Origin: Syntrophotaleaceae bacterium
Lineage (GTDB): Bacteria > Desulfobacterota > Desulfuromonadia > Desulfuromonadales > Syntrophotaleaceae
Length of the DNA: 64,000 nt
Assembly (NCBI GenBank): GCA_041390365.1
Contig: JAWKQB010000001.1
Span: 1,541,754 to 1,605,753, forward strand
Reading direction: 5' to 3'
The position numbers and the translations under genes are program-made. Under the pieces are notes generated by a model that did no database searches, was not told where the DNA came from, and worked only from the letters and a program-made list of their open reading frames with translations. Shown piece after piece: positions 1 through 8,302 of the stretch. How positions within the stretch are numbered: the stretch's first letter is position 1; each line of letters opens with the position of its first letter.

Positions 1-2
1 AT

Positions 3-1103
3 CCCTTGAAAACCACCCCGAATCTGGATGCGATCGCGGCGGATGGCTGGTTTTTCCGCCATTTCTACATACCGGTCGTGAGTACCGCCAAGACGGTTTG
101 GGCGAGCATCACCGGGATTCCCGATGTGTCCCGGGAGGAAACGGCGACCCGCAATCCGCTGATTACCCGGCAACATACGATCCTCAACGACTTTGACGGC
201 TATCGTAAACTGTATCTGATCGGCGGCAGTGCCGGATGGGCCAACATGAGTGCCATGGTCCGGGAGAGCATAACGGGAATCCAGCTCTACCAGGAGGGGT
301 ACTGGCAGTCGCCAACCACCGATGTCTGGGGCATCTCCGATCTCAACCTGTTCAAGGAGACCGATCGTATCCTTCGTGAAATCCCGAAAGATGAACCCTT
401 CTTTGCCTATATCCAGACCGCCGCCAACCACCGCCCCTTCACGGTTCCCAAGGACAACGACGATTTTGTGCCTCTCGAATTGCCCCTCGAAGAGGTGCGG
501 AAGTGGGGTTTTCGCAGTGTCGAGCAGTTCAACGCCGTGCGCCTGCTGGATTACAACATCGGACGTTTCCTGCAGATGGCCCGCGAAAGCGGCTATTTCG
601 ACAATACCCTCTTCGTCTTCTTCGGCGACCACAACAATCGCATCACCACCCTTCCGCACATGCCGCCTGCCTTCGAACAACTGGGGCTGGAAAGCAACCA
701 TGTGCCTCTTCTGATCTACGCCCCGGCACTGCTTGAGCCGCGCGTCATAGAGGACGCTGTCGGCATGGTGGACGTCCTGCCGACGATCGCCGGCCTGGTC
801 GGTCTCGAATACACCAACCGGACCCTCGGCCGGGATATTCAACTCTCTTCTGAAGGGCCCGATCGCGTTGTTCCTCTGGTGCTTACGGAAGGGTCCTTTC
901 CCGTGATCGGCGCGGTGACAAGCGAGTTTCTGGTCAGAATGAACCACGACGGAAGCAACCCTAGCCTGCATGCCCTGAATGCCGAAAAGCCCCTGGAAGA
1001 TCTGTCCGGACGTTACCCGGAAAAATTCGAATATCTCAGGAACCTGGCGCTCGGAGCCCATGAGGCTTCACGCTATCTGCTTTACGGGAATGTACGAAAT
1101 TAA
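3..1103 (+). CDS. Sulfatase-fold hydrolase (LTA synthase-like), 5' end cut by window edge
   Basis: The reading frame is open to the left edge, so only the C-terminal 366 or so residues are present. It opens in the alkaline-phosphatase/sulfatase core with TPNLDAIAADG, the substrate-pocket segment of the family, followed by a serine/threonine-rich STAKT segment where the nucleophile is expected. Later metal-site motifs include FFGDHNNR (Asp-His of the sulfatase fold) and SNHVPLLIYAP. The lack of a CxPxR formylglycine motif and the style of the C-terminal half suggest the LTA-synthase or phosphoglycerol/phosphoethanolamine transferase branch, whose N-terminus is a bundle of membrane helices; that part would lie outside the window. 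A TTG at base 6 could be called as a start but falls inside the domain, so it is unlikely to be real. Substrate unknown. Confidence 0.8.
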   Translation, partial: PLKTTPNLDAIAADGWFFRHFYIPVVSTAKTVWASITGIPDVSREETATRNPLITRQHTILNDFDGYRKLYLIGGSAGWANMSAMVRESITGIQLYQEGYWQSPTTDVWGISDLNLFKETDRILREIPKDEPFFAYIQTAANHRPFTVPKDNDDFVPLELPLEEVRKWGFRSVEQFNAVRLLDYNIGRFLQMARESGYFDNTLFVFFGDHNNRITTLPHMPPAFEQLGLESNHVPLLIYAPALLEPRVIEDAVGMVDVLPTIAGLVGLEYTNRTLGRDIQLSSEGPDRVVPLVLTEGSFPVIGAVTSEFLVRMNHDGSNPSLHALNAEKPLEDLSGRYPEKFEYLRNLALGAHEASRYLLYGNVRN

Positions 1104-1134
1104 CACTGTACAGAGATTTGACTGGTGGAGGAAA

Positions 1135-1683
1135 ATGAAGAAATTCAAGTTGATACTGGCTGCATGCGTCGGTGTACTCCTGACCCTGGGGGCTGTCAAC
1201 CTGTACTGGGTCCATATTGCCGACAGGTTCGAGGAGATTTCCGAGGGTAAAGTCTATAAATCGGGAGTCATGCCACCCGATAAACTTAAAAAAACAATTG
1301 AAAAATATAATATAAAAACGATAGTGGATTTAAGAAAACTGGAAGACTTGAAAAATATAGAAAAGGAACGGTCTCTTGCTGAAACCCTCGGTGTCGTTCA
1401 TATCAATATTCCATCCGATCAGGTCCCCGAAACCGCTACCGTCCAGGAATTCCTGAAGGTCATGGATGACGAAAAAAACTACCCGGTCCTGATACATTGT
1501 GAGCATGGCGAGGGCAGAGCCGTACTGTTTTCCGCCATATATCGAATGGAGTATGAAAAGTGGGACAACGAAAAGGCAAGATGCGCAGCCAGACTCATCA
1601 CCTATGGAAGCGGCTTCAGCCTCGATGCCTCCAAAGGAAAGTACCTGGACCATTATAAGTCCCGAGAAAAGTTGATTCGGTAA
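1135..1683 (+). CDS. Membrane-anchored dual-specificity/tyrosine phosphatase-like protein
   Basis: 182 residues. Residues about 5-25 form one hydrophobic segment (signal anchor), so the catalytic domain probably faces the periplasm. The PTP signature C-X5-R is visible as HCEHGEGRA (about residue 122), and the upstream segment TIVDLRKLED matches the WPD-loop/beta-strand region of DSP-type phosphatases (DSPc, DUF442-like). The ATG at 1135 was chosen because GGTGGAGG lies 7 bases upstream and the protein then begins with a clean Lys-rich anchor; an in-frame ATG at 979 lies inside the preceding gene. It starts 31 bases after the sulfatase-like gene on the same strand, so the two probably form an operon. 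Substrate unknown; an inositol-phosphate or phospholipid head group is as likely as a phosphoprotein. Confidence 0.8.
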   Translation: MKKFKLILAACVGVLLTLGAVNLYWVHIADRFEEISEGKVYKSGVMPPDKLKKTIEKYNIKTIVDLRKLEDLKNIEKERSLAETLGVVHINIPSDQVPETATVQEFLKVMDDEKNYPVLIHCEHGEGRAVLFSAIYRMEYEKWDNEKARCAARLITYGSGFSLDASKGKYLDHYKSREKLIR

Positions 1684-1808
1684 CCTGGCAAAGGGAAATC
1701 ATCGGTGCGCCGCCCCCGCCTCCTACCATTGCTCTGATCGCCATGACTGCCCGTCGGCCGTCGCCGGCGGCAACCATCCTGTCCCCACCTCCCCTCGGTA
1801 AAAAGAAC

Positions 1809-1833
1809 GGCCGCTGCCAAACCGGCAGCGGCC
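1809..1833 (-). terminator. Rho-independent terminator after rubrerythrin
   Basis: A perfect 10-bp GC stem (GGCCGCTGCC / GGCAGCGGCC) with a 5-base loop. Read on the minus strand it is followed by GTTCTTTTT, so it ends transcription of the rubrerythrin gene that stops at 1860. Confidence 0.85.
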
Positions 1834-1859
1834 ATGATATTTACTGATAATTTGTCCGA

Positions 1860-2360
1860 TCAGTCAATCAAACTGAATTGCTTGGCAGGTACGCCGCAAA
1901 CTTCGCATTTGTTGGGGGCCTGGTCATAGACGGTATTGCCGCAGACCTCACAGACATAGACTGGCCGAGCAGCCAGGTCGGCACCGCTGTCGACAGCGGC
2001 GGCCGCCTTTTTGTAGAGCTCATAATGAATTTCTTCCACGGCAAGGGCATAACGGAAAGAGATCTCGGCCTTTTTATCCCCTTCCTTTATGGCCTCATCC
2101 AGATAAGGAGGATACATGTTCATGAATTCAAAGCCTTCCCCGTCGATGGCCGTCCTGAGGTTTTGGGCCGTCGATTTGATGCCGCCCATGGCCCGAAGAT
2201 GAGCATGGGCGTGAATGGTTTCAGCGTGAGCTGCGGCACGGAACAGTTTGGCGACCTGGGGAAAGCCATCCGCCTCTGCCTGCTTGGCAAAAGCGAGATA
2301 CTTGCGATTGGCCTGACTTTCACCGGCAAAGGATTCTGCGAGATTTGCTTTTGTGGACAT
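1860..2360 (-). CDS. Rubrerythrin
   Basis: 166 residues. Rubrerythrin reduces hydrogen peroxide in anaerobes, using a di-iron site in a four-helix ferritin-like domain and electrons passed through a C-terminal rubredoxin-like Fe(Cys)4 centre. Seen here: ferritin-like helices with the ESQANRKY and HAETIHAH metal ligands (residues about 14-60), AVEEIHYELY (about 110), and a C-terminal pair of CxxC knuckles, CEVCGN and CEVCGV (residues about 137-158). Length is normal for the short family form. It is monocistronic: a promoter-like site lies upstream, GGAGG stands directly before the ATG, and a strong terminator follows. The role is cytoplasmic oxidative-stress defence. Confidence 0.95.
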   Translation of the reverse strand: MSTKANLAESFAGESQANRKYLAFAKQAEADGFPQVAKLFRAAAHAETIHAHAHLRAMGGIKSTAQNLRTAIDGEGFEFMNMYPPYLDEAIKEGDKKAEISFRYALAVEEIHYELYKKAAAAVDSGADLAARPVYVCEVCGNTVYDQAPNKCEVCGVPAKQFSLID

Positions 2361-2458
2361 TTTTTTCCTCCTTTAGAGTGTAATTGGGGCATATGGCCCA
2401 TTCTCGGAAAAGCTGCTCTGCCTTGGACGGCATATCTTGATCCAGAATTTTTTGGTAA

Positions 2459-2485
2459 TTTATACCATTTGCTATTTGTTGTCAA
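2459..2485 (-). promoter_or_regulatory. Candidate sigma-70 promoter for rubrerythrin
   Basis: On the minus strand TTGACA (complement of 2480-2485) is followed after 15 bases by TATAAA (complement of 2459-2464). The spacing is 2 bases short of ideal, but the -35 box is a perfect consensus. The site reads towards the rubrerythrin start at 2360, leaving a leader of about 90 bases. Confidence 0.5.
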
Positions 2486-2565
2486 TCTTGATTTTCCATT
2501 TTCTGGTTATTCCTTCGATGGCTCTCATTCGCCCGGCTCTTGTCTGCCTTCGACAGCTGGATGCG

Positions 2566-2598
2566 AAAAAAAAAGCCCGTCGCGAGGGTGCGACAGGC
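2566..2598 (-). terminator. Rho-independent terminator of the histidine kinase gene
   Basis: A 9-bp stem (GCCTGTCGC / GCGACGGGC on the minus strand, one G.U pair) is followed by nine U. It lies about 60 bases beyond the stop of the kinase gene and points away from it. Confidence 0.8.
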
Positions 2599-2659
2599 CG
2601 GAAATATTTTTAATGAATCGAAACGGGAATTGGGTCAGAGACTCTTTTGTTTCACCCCT

Positions 2660-4966
2660 TCACTGGCGATTCCGTAACCGAAACGTCACTCGGAAACGCG
2701 TCCCCTTATCCCTTTCAACATGGAGCGCACCGTCCAGTTGTTTAGTAAGAGCCATAATGAGCTGGAATCCAAAAGTTCCGCAACTGCTCACATCAAAATC
2801 CGGTGGAAGTCCGACACCATCGTCCGTGACAGCCAGAATCAAAAAATCATTTTCCCGTTTCATCTCAACCCGGACAGTTCCAGCCATGGAACCGGGGAAG
2901 GCATGCCGCAGGGCATTGGTCAGCAGCTCGGTAATCAACAGACCGCAGGGAACAACCTGTTCAATATCCAGCTCGATATCCTCTATATCGACCATACAGC
3001 GAACTTCGGTCTTGGGCCGAAACACCTTCTCGATCTCTTCGACCAGGCTTTCGATATAGTCAGGCAAACGGACCTCAGCCAGGTTTTTGGACTGGTAGAG
3101 CTGCTCATGGGCCAGCGCCATGGAGGAGATCCGGTTCTGGCTCTCGGTAAAATAGCCCGCCAGCTCCGGGTCCCGAATTTTCTGTGCCTGCAGAAACAGC
3201 AGGCTGGATACGACCTGGAGATTGTTCTTGACGCGGTGATGAATCTCCCTGAGCAACACGTCCTTTTCTCTCAACGAAGCCTGGAGCAGCTGTTCGCTCC
3301 GTTTGCGCTCTGAAATGTCCAGAAAGGAAGCCACCACGGTGGGCCTGCCCTGGTATTCAATGACTCCGGCTGAAATCAGCACATACCTCTCAATGCCGGT
3401 TTTGGTCATGTACCGGGCTTCATACTGATCGGGCACCGCCTCCCCTTTCAACCGTGAAACCTTGCGCATCCGGATCAGCTCCCTGAAATCCTCATGGGCC
3501 CAATCCCAGATGGTCATCCGGTAAAACTCGTCGACGCTGTAGCCGAACAGCCGCTCCATGGCAGGATTGGCATAGATGATCCTGTCCAGCTGATAAAGAC
3601 AGATCGCCACCGGCGAGGTTTCAGCCAGCACGCGAAACTTCTCCTCGCTTTCCCGCAGGGCCTGTTCCGCTTTCAGCTGGTCGGTGATATTCTCCTGGTA
3701 ACTTTCGAATTCATTCGCCTGCCCTGTCTTGTCCACTACTGGCCGAGAATGGACCCGGCAGGTGACGATGCTGCCGTCCTTGCATTTCAAACGATTGTTG
3801 AAGACATACCAGGAACCAGTGGAGAAAATATTTCCAACCAGGGGATCCCGTTCAGAGCGATCGGGAAACAGCACATCCTGAATGCTGGAACGATTGATCG
3901 TCTCCATCAACTCCTCGGCTGAATCGTATTTCAGAATGGCGGCCAGGGCGGGGTTGACTCTGGTCAATTTGCCCTCTTTTGTCGAGTGAGTGATGCCGAA
4001 GGGGGCATTCTCGACGATGGAGCGATACTTGAGCTCTGACGCGCGGAGATCCTCCTCGGCCTTTTTCCGCTCGGTAATATCCCTGGAGAAAGAGCAACTG
4101 TAAACCGTTCCCTCGTATTCCAGATAGTTGACGGTGACCTCCACGGGGAAAATCGTTCCGTCCTTGCGGCGATGAATCGAATCAAAGGTGCGGCTGCCGG
4201 AATCGATCAGCTTTTGGCGGTGTTCCCGCCACCAATCCGGGGTCAGATTGGGATCGATATCGAAAAAAGTCATGCAGCACAGTTCCTCCTGGGTGTACCC
4301 GAGGCTATTGGCTCCGTATTCGTTAACGTAAAGGATTCTGCCGTCTCTGCTTCCGCGAAAGATTCCCAACGAGGCCCGGTCTATGATGAAACGGCTGAGC
4401 TTCAGATCTTCTTCTGCCCGTTTCCGTTCGGTAATGTCGGTCACCATGGCAAAACTGCCGGCAAATTCGCCCTGAGCGTCGAGCAGAGGGCTTGCACAGA
4501 CCAGGGCATCCAGCCTGGCCCCATCGGACCGGACGAACCGGAAGTCGTGGGTTTCGCGGATGCCGTTCTCCCGCCGCGCCATGAACTCCACTATGGCCTC
4601 ACGCCCCTCTTCATCCAGGAAGTCCATGAGATGCCTATCCAGCATCCCACCTGGATCGCAACCGAGCATCTGTTCCATCCGCTGATTGACATAGGTGGTC
4701 TTCCACTCCCGGTCCACCTGCCAGATGCCTTCTTCAGCCGTCTCGACGATTTTTCGGAACCGTTCTTCGCTCTCCCTGAATGCCTTCTCCAACGGGCTTT
4801 GCCCGCAATGCCAGCGGTCGGTCATGTCGACTGACCCGATGCAACGGTCCATCCCGGCTATACTCTTTTCGCTAACCGAATAGCCGTTTTCCCGCAGGAG
4901 CTTTTTCAGACCTTCCAGGTCCTTCTCCCCACAGTCGATAGCCAGAAACCTTTGCGTTTTTTCCAT
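2660..4966 (-). CDS. Multi-PAS sensor histidine kinase (HisKA_2 type)
   Basis: 768 residues. After a short non-PAS N-terminus come four PAS/PAC modules (about residues 65-185, 188-305, 310-430 and 438-558). The first two and the last end in DITERKRAEE-like or DISERKRSEQ linkers. The phospho-acceptor helix carries EIHHRVKNNLQ (about residue 570), the HisKA_2 signature, and an HATPase_c domain with LLTNALRHAF (N box) and VTDDGVGLP (G box) completes the protein. No membrane segment is evident, so it is probably a soluble cytoplasmic sensor. It is divergent from the single-domain response regulator starting at 5192, its most likely phosphotransfer partner. The signal cannot be told from the PAS sequences. 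Confidence 0.93.
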   Translation of the reverse strand: MEKTQRFLAIDCGEKDLEGLKKLLRENGYSVSEKSIAGMDRCIGSVDMTDRWHCGQSPLEKAFRESEERFRKIVETAEEGIWQVDREWKTTYVNQRMEQMLGCDPGGMLDRHLMDFLDEEGREAIVEFMARRENGIRETHDFRFVRSDGARLDALVCASPLLDAQGEFAGSFAMVTDITERKRAEEDLKLSRFIIDRASLGIFRGSRDGRILYVNEYGANSLGYTQEELCCMTFFDIDPNLTPDWWREHRQKLIDSGSRTFDSIHRRKDGTIFPVEVTVNYLEYEGTVYSCSFSRDITERKKAEEDLRASELKYRSIVENAPFGITHSTKEGKLTRVNPALAAILKYDSAEELMETINRSSIQDVLFPDRSERDPLVGNIFSTGSWYVFNNRLKCKDGSIVTCRVHSRPVVDKTGQANEFESYQENITDQLKAEQALRESEEKFRVLAETSPVAICLYQLDRIIYANPAMERLFGYSVDEFYRMTIWDWAHEDFRELIRMRKVSRLKGEAVPDQYEARYMTKTGIERYVLISAGVIEYQGRPTVVASFLDISERKRSEQLLQASLREKDVLLREIHHRVKNNLQVVSSLLFLQAQKIRDPELAGYFTESQNRISSMALAHEQLYQSKNLAEVRLPDYIESLVEEIEKVFRPKTEVRCMVDIEDIELDIEQVVPCGLLITELLTNALRHAFPGSMAGTVRVEMKRENDFLILAVTDDGVGLPPDFDVSSCGTFGFQLIMALTKQLDGALHVERDKGTRFRVTFRLRNRQ

Positions 4967-5191
4967 GGTTTTTTCCGCCGGTTCGCATTCAGATCGAAAA
5001 AAGTCATGCCTGTTTCAGTCATGTTTGAGATTGGAAAGAACCATATCTTGAAGAATTTGCGAAGTTATTCGAAAATATGTCGAAAAAAATTTTACAACAG
5101 TTTCTCCATGAATTACTATAAACTTCTATCTTAATGAGCTTCGCAAACAGTTCTTGAATAATAAAACCTTTTAACTTTAAGGGCTTTTCTA

Positions 5192-5581
5192 TTGGAAAAA
5201 GAGGCCAGGCAAACGAAAAAAATAAAGGTTCTGTTGGTTGAGGACGAGGCTGTCACCGCTCTTGCTTTGAATATGTCTTTGGAAAACCTCGGTTTTCTAA
5301 CCTGCCCGGCAGCAGCCACAGGTCAAAGAGCCCTTGAAAGCATGCGCGAGGAAAAACCCGACATCGTTTTGATGGATATAAATCTTACCGGGAACATGAA
5401 CGGTGTAGATACTGCCAGAAAAATGCAGGAATCGGGTCGGATGCCTGTTATCTTTATAACGGGGTATTCTTCCGGCGATCTTTATGAACAGGCCAGACAC
5501 CTGAACCCCATTGCCATCTTCACCAAACCTATCAGACTGCAAGCTCTTCAAAAAGCTATAGAAGCGGCAGTAAAGGCATGA
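5192..5581 (+). CDS. Single-domain response regulator (receiver only)
   Basis: 129 residues, all receiver domain. The acidic pair is in VEDEA, the phospho-acceptor Asp in VLMDINL (about residue 60), the conserved Thr in FITGYS and the Lys in IFTKPI. There is no DNA-binding or enzymatic output domain, so it probably works as a CheY-like or phosphorelay component. No ATG occurs near the 5' end; the TTG at 5192 is the best start, with a weak AAGGG about 9 bases upstream. It is transcribed divergently from the multi-PAS histidine kinase across about 225 AT-rich bases that should hold both promoters. Confidence 0.88.
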   Translation: MEKEARQTKKIKVLLVEDEAVTALALNMSLENLGFLTCPAAATGQRALESMREEKPDIVLMDINLTGNMNGVDTARKMQESGRMPVIFITGYSSGDLYEQARHLNPIAIFTKPIRLQALQKAIEAAVKA

Positions 5582-5665
5582 AAACTCCGCTGAACGAGTT
5601 TGATCTGCAGCGTCCCCGAATGATTCCCGCCCATCCTGCCCAGAGGAATCGTTCTCAGCAGTCGG

Positions 5666-6352
5666 CTAACCGGTGAGAAGATAGATGAGAATGTTCCCCA
5701 TGATCTTATTGATCACGTCATAGCGAGTCGGGGGAACGGACCTGATTTCCTCCTCGCTCTGGACAAAACGGCCGGGAACCAGTTCATGCCGACAATGGGT
5801 GATGAGCGCATCCGCACTCTCGGGGGTTGTCTCCAGGTGAAACTGCAGGCCGATGGTGCGGCGCCCGATCTGGAAAGCCTGGTGCAGACACCCTTTGCTC
5901 TTGGCGAGGTGAATGGCCCCAGGGGGCAGGTCGAAGGTTTCACCGTGCCAATGGAAAACCTCCGAAATCTGCGGCAAGGGGAAAATTCCGGGCTGGTACT
6001 GGCAGGCATAGACCGGAAACCAGCCGATCTCCTTGCAGGGACCTGGATAGACGGCAGCGCCGAGGGCCGAGGCGATCAGTTGCGCGCCCAGGCAGATGCC
6101 AAGCACCGGTTTACCTGCCTGCACGGCCTCGGCCAGGACCTGTTTTTCCTCCCTCAGCCAGGGATACTCATCCTCGTCGTTGACGCTCATTGGACCTCCA
6201 AGAGCAACGACGGCGTCGAATTCCCCGGAGGCGGGAAGTATCGGCGATTCGAAGAAACGGGTGGTGCTGATTTGCGCCTGCCGGGCCTCGAGCCATGGCA
6301 AAATGCTGCCAAGGCCTTCGAAGGGTACGTGCTGCAGAACATGAACGCGCAT
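5666..6352 (-). CDS. Class I glutamine amidotransferase-like protein
   Basis: 228 residues, one GATase1 domain. The nucleophile elbow is GICLGAQL (Cys about residue 85), and the His-Glu of the triad is in GLQFHLE (about residue 170). The oxyanion-side glycine motif VALGGPMSV precedes it. Stand-alone domains like this are often annotated as GMP-synthase-like or gamma-glutamyl hydrolase-like; the acceptor substrate is not evident. It begins 36 bases after the glutaredoxin-like gene on the same strand, and the two are likely co-transcribed. It ends with TAG, so TAG is a normal stop in this genome. Confidence 0.85.
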   Translation of the reverse strand: MRVHVLQHVPFEGLGSILPWLEARQAQISTTRFFESPILPASGEFDAVVALGGPMSVNDEDEYPWLREEKQVLAEAVQAGKPVLGICLGAQLIASALGAAVYPGPCKEIGWFPVYACQYQPGIFPLPQISEVFHWHGETFDLPPGAIHLAKSKGCLHQAFQIGRRTIGLQFHLETTPESADALITHCRHELVPGRFVQSEEEIRSVPPTRYDVINKIMGNILIYLLTG

Positions 6353-6388
6353 GATGTCCTCTTTAATCTGGTTAGGGCCGGGTGCCTT

Positions 6389-6730
6389 TTACGGCTCCAA
6401 AGCCTGCAGATAAGCCTGCTCGGAAAAGCCATGAATTTTCTGACCATTGATCACCGCAAAGGGGATACCCGGCCAGGGGTCCAACTCCTCTTTTCTTCGC
6501 GCGGCACTGGTGTCCTTTTCGATATCGTAAACAGCGTGGGGAATGCCGCGGGATTCAAAAAACTGAATGGCTTTCTTGCAGTAGGAACACCAGCTTGTCA
6601 CATACAGCTCTACTTGAGGCGAGTCGTTGAGGGCAAAGATTTTTCTGCCGTTTTCCAGATGGGCCGCCTCTCCCTGAAGAACGCTCGAAAAAAACAGTAA
6701 CACGGCCAAAACCCAAGACATGGATTTCAT
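6389..6730 (-). CDS. Exported glutaredoxin-like thiol oxidoreductase
   Basis: 113 residues from the ATG at 6730. That start is chosen over an in-frame ATG seven codons upstream because AAGGGA precedes it at good spacing and the protein then begins with a typical signal peptide (MKSMSWVLAVLLFFSS, cleavage near GEA-AH). The mature part is a thioredoxin fold with the dithiol CSYC (glutaredoxin-type CxxC) and a cis-Pro region in GIPFAVING. Signal peptide plus CxxC suggests a periplasmic disulfide oxidoreductase or a metal/thiol handling role. Downstream partner: the amidotransferase gene. Confidence 0.82.
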   Translation of the reverse strand: MKSMSWVLAVLLFFSSVLQGEAAHLENGRKIFALNDSPQVELYVTSWCSYCKKAIQFFESRGIPHAVYDIEKDTSAARRKEELDPWPGIPFAVINGQKIHGFSEQAYLQALEP

Positions 6731-7007
6731 AAAATTTCCCTTCAGATTCAAATGTTTTCAAAAAGAAGCGGATTCAACGCCACTATATTCCATTTCTAAA
6801 TAAATTGAAATAATAACCAAGGTGAAAAATTTACTTTAATTTGGGCCGCGCTTGTGTTTTTTTGGATTAACTGTATTCTTTCTCCTGTCTTGTTTCACAC
6901 TCTGATTCTAAGATTCCATAATGATTCCCATTAATTTTTTTTAGACAAAGAGGAACATTGATGGAATTCCATAACCGTAACAGCCAACATATTAACGGAG
7001 GAAAGCA

Positions 7008-7181
7008 ATGGCAAATCATTACATTACTGACGATTGTGTAGGATGTGGGGCTTGTGAACCGATTTGTCCTGTAAGCGCCATCAGTGCAGAAGATCCGATT
7101 TATGTCATTGATCAGGACGATTGCACCGATTGCGGCGCCTGTGACGACGTCTGTCCCGTCGATGCCATCAAGACCAAATAA
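7008..7181 (+). CDS. 2[4Fe-4S] ferredoxin
   Basis: 57 residues. Two clostridial-type cluster motifs are visible, CVGCGACEPICP (about residues 10-21) and CTDCGACDDVCP (about 38-49), each giving three ligands to one cluster and one to the other. The first insert between the motifs is short, as in typical small bacterial ferredoxins. A strong GGAGG lies 8 bases before the ATG. It is a soluble low-potential electron carrier; no partner oxidoreductase is adjacent. A terminator follows at 7261. Confidence 0.95.
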   Translation: MANHYITDDCVGCGACEPICPVSAISAEDPIYVIDQDDCTDCGACDDVCPVDAIKTK

Positions 7182-7260
7182 ACGGTCGTCTTGAATTGCA
7201 AGAACAAGGGCTGGCCTGGCGCCAGCCCCTGAGTCCCATTGACAACCATTGGCAGAAAAC

Positions 7261-7294
7261 AAAACCCTCCGAACCTTTCAGCCCGGAGGGTTTT
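7261..7294. terminator. Bidirectional terminator between ferredoxin and mucR-like genes
   Basis: A perfect 11-bp inverted repeat (AAAACCCTCCG / CGGAGGGTTTT) with a 12-base loop. It has T-rich sequence on one side and A-rich sequence on the other, so it can serve both convergent genes. A second GC hairpin (GGCTGG/CCAGCC) lies just before it at about 7208-7227. Confidence 0.85.
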
Positions 7295-7321
7295 GTTTTC
7301 TTGTCTAAATCGATCTGTCTT

Positions 7322-7828
7322 TTATTCCTCACCAGTGGTTGAAGCAGAACCGGCTCCAGCTGCTTCTGTTTTCCTGGTCGTACGTTTCTTGGCTTTCCCC
7401 TTTGCCTTGGCTGCGCGCGCCTTGGCCAGATTCACACCTAATCCGCGTTCTATGGCCATCTGTTTCCTGGACTCGCTATAGTCCTTGGCTGCAAGAGGCT
7501 GGCTGCGGGGAATATTGAACTGACGGCGGTACTCCTGAGGAGTCATATCGTGTGCGGTCCTGAGATGCCGTGAAAGGGTTTTCATTCCCTTGCCGCAAAT
7601 CATGCAGACAACCTGCTTGTTACCAAAGGCTTTCCGCTTGGAAACAGCGGGGGCAGCCACCTCCTCTTCCTCCGAAGCAACTCCGGCGGCCACGGCCTCC
7701 CCTTTCTCAAGGGAAATCAGGGTAGTGTAAATATCGCCAATTTCCTTAATCAGTTCTTCTTTCGACATGGGGGTGGTAGAAGCATGAGCTCTTACAATTT
7801 CGGTAGCCATTTCCAGTAAGGTCGGCAT
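7322..7828 (-). CDS. MucR/Ros-family zinc-finger transcriptional regulator
   Basis: 168 residues from the ATG at 7828, chosen because TAGGAGGAAATC stands just upstream; an ATG 15 codons further out lacks a ribosome site. The family hallmark is a prokaryotic C2H2 finger, C-X2-C-X9-H-X4-H, in CMICGKGMKTLSRHLRTAH (about residues 78-96), followed by the conserved MTPQEYR segment. The N-terminus (MATEIVRAHAS) matches the oligomerisation region of MucR proteins. The C-terminal tail is very Lys/Ala-rich (KARAAKAKGKAKKRTTRK), histone H1-like, which may give extra nonspecific DNA contact and is longer than in rhizobial MucR. Confidence 0.9.
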   Translation of the reverse strand: MPTLLEMATEIVRAHASTTPMSKEELIKEIGDIYTTLISLEKGEAVAAGVASEEEEVAAPAVSKRKAFGNKQVVCMICGKGMKTLSRHLRTAHDMTPQEYRRQFNIPRSQPLAAKDYSESRKQMAIERGLGVNLAKARAAKAKGKAKKRTTRKTEAAGAGSASTTGEE

Positions 7829-8302
7829 TTTAGATTTCCTCCTAATTTGAGATAATACGTCCCTTATAAACATAACCTTTTAGTATTGCAAGAAGAATTA
7901 TTGGGTACCGGAAAGCCACACGCTAATATTACACTCAAAATTCAACATTTCAATTACATTTACTTCTTTTGCAGGTCAGCCAGTTTTGAAGACAAATAAT
8001 ACGACATTAAAAAAACAGTAAAGCCTGGAAACGGATACTGCCCCTAGGTTCGAGCGGGAAGGAAAATTGTATTTCCGAATATGAAATGCGGAAAGTCATT
8101 CCGGCTGATGGCGGTTTTTTAAATTGGCAGAATTCAGGGAGGAGCTTGTCACAAAGGGAGCTATCGTGATGACCTTTTATACTCAGCTATGGGTTGAGCC
8201 TGCATATTGTTGAATCAAACAATTTAACAACCTAATCATCGAAACCCAGACCGATGGGACTCGACGCGCCAAGCGTTTTCCTTACTGCAAACCGGGAAAA
8301 CT
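7829..8302. other. Gene-free stretch upstream of the mucR-like gene
   Basis: About 470 AT-rich bases between two minus-strand genes. The part next to 7828 should hold the promoter of the mucR-like gene, but no box stands out. No ORF with a ribosome site, repeat or strong hairpin was seen. Confidence 0.4.

Noticed and set aside
979..1134. N-terminal extension of the phosphatase-like gene from ATG 979
   Set aside because: The extension lies within the sulfatase-like gene and lacks a ribosome site; ATG 1135 has one and gives a clean signal anchor.
1878..3059. Long plus-strand open frame opposite rubrerythrin and the kinase gene
   Set aside because: It is the antisense shadow of well-supported minus-strand genes and has no protein features.
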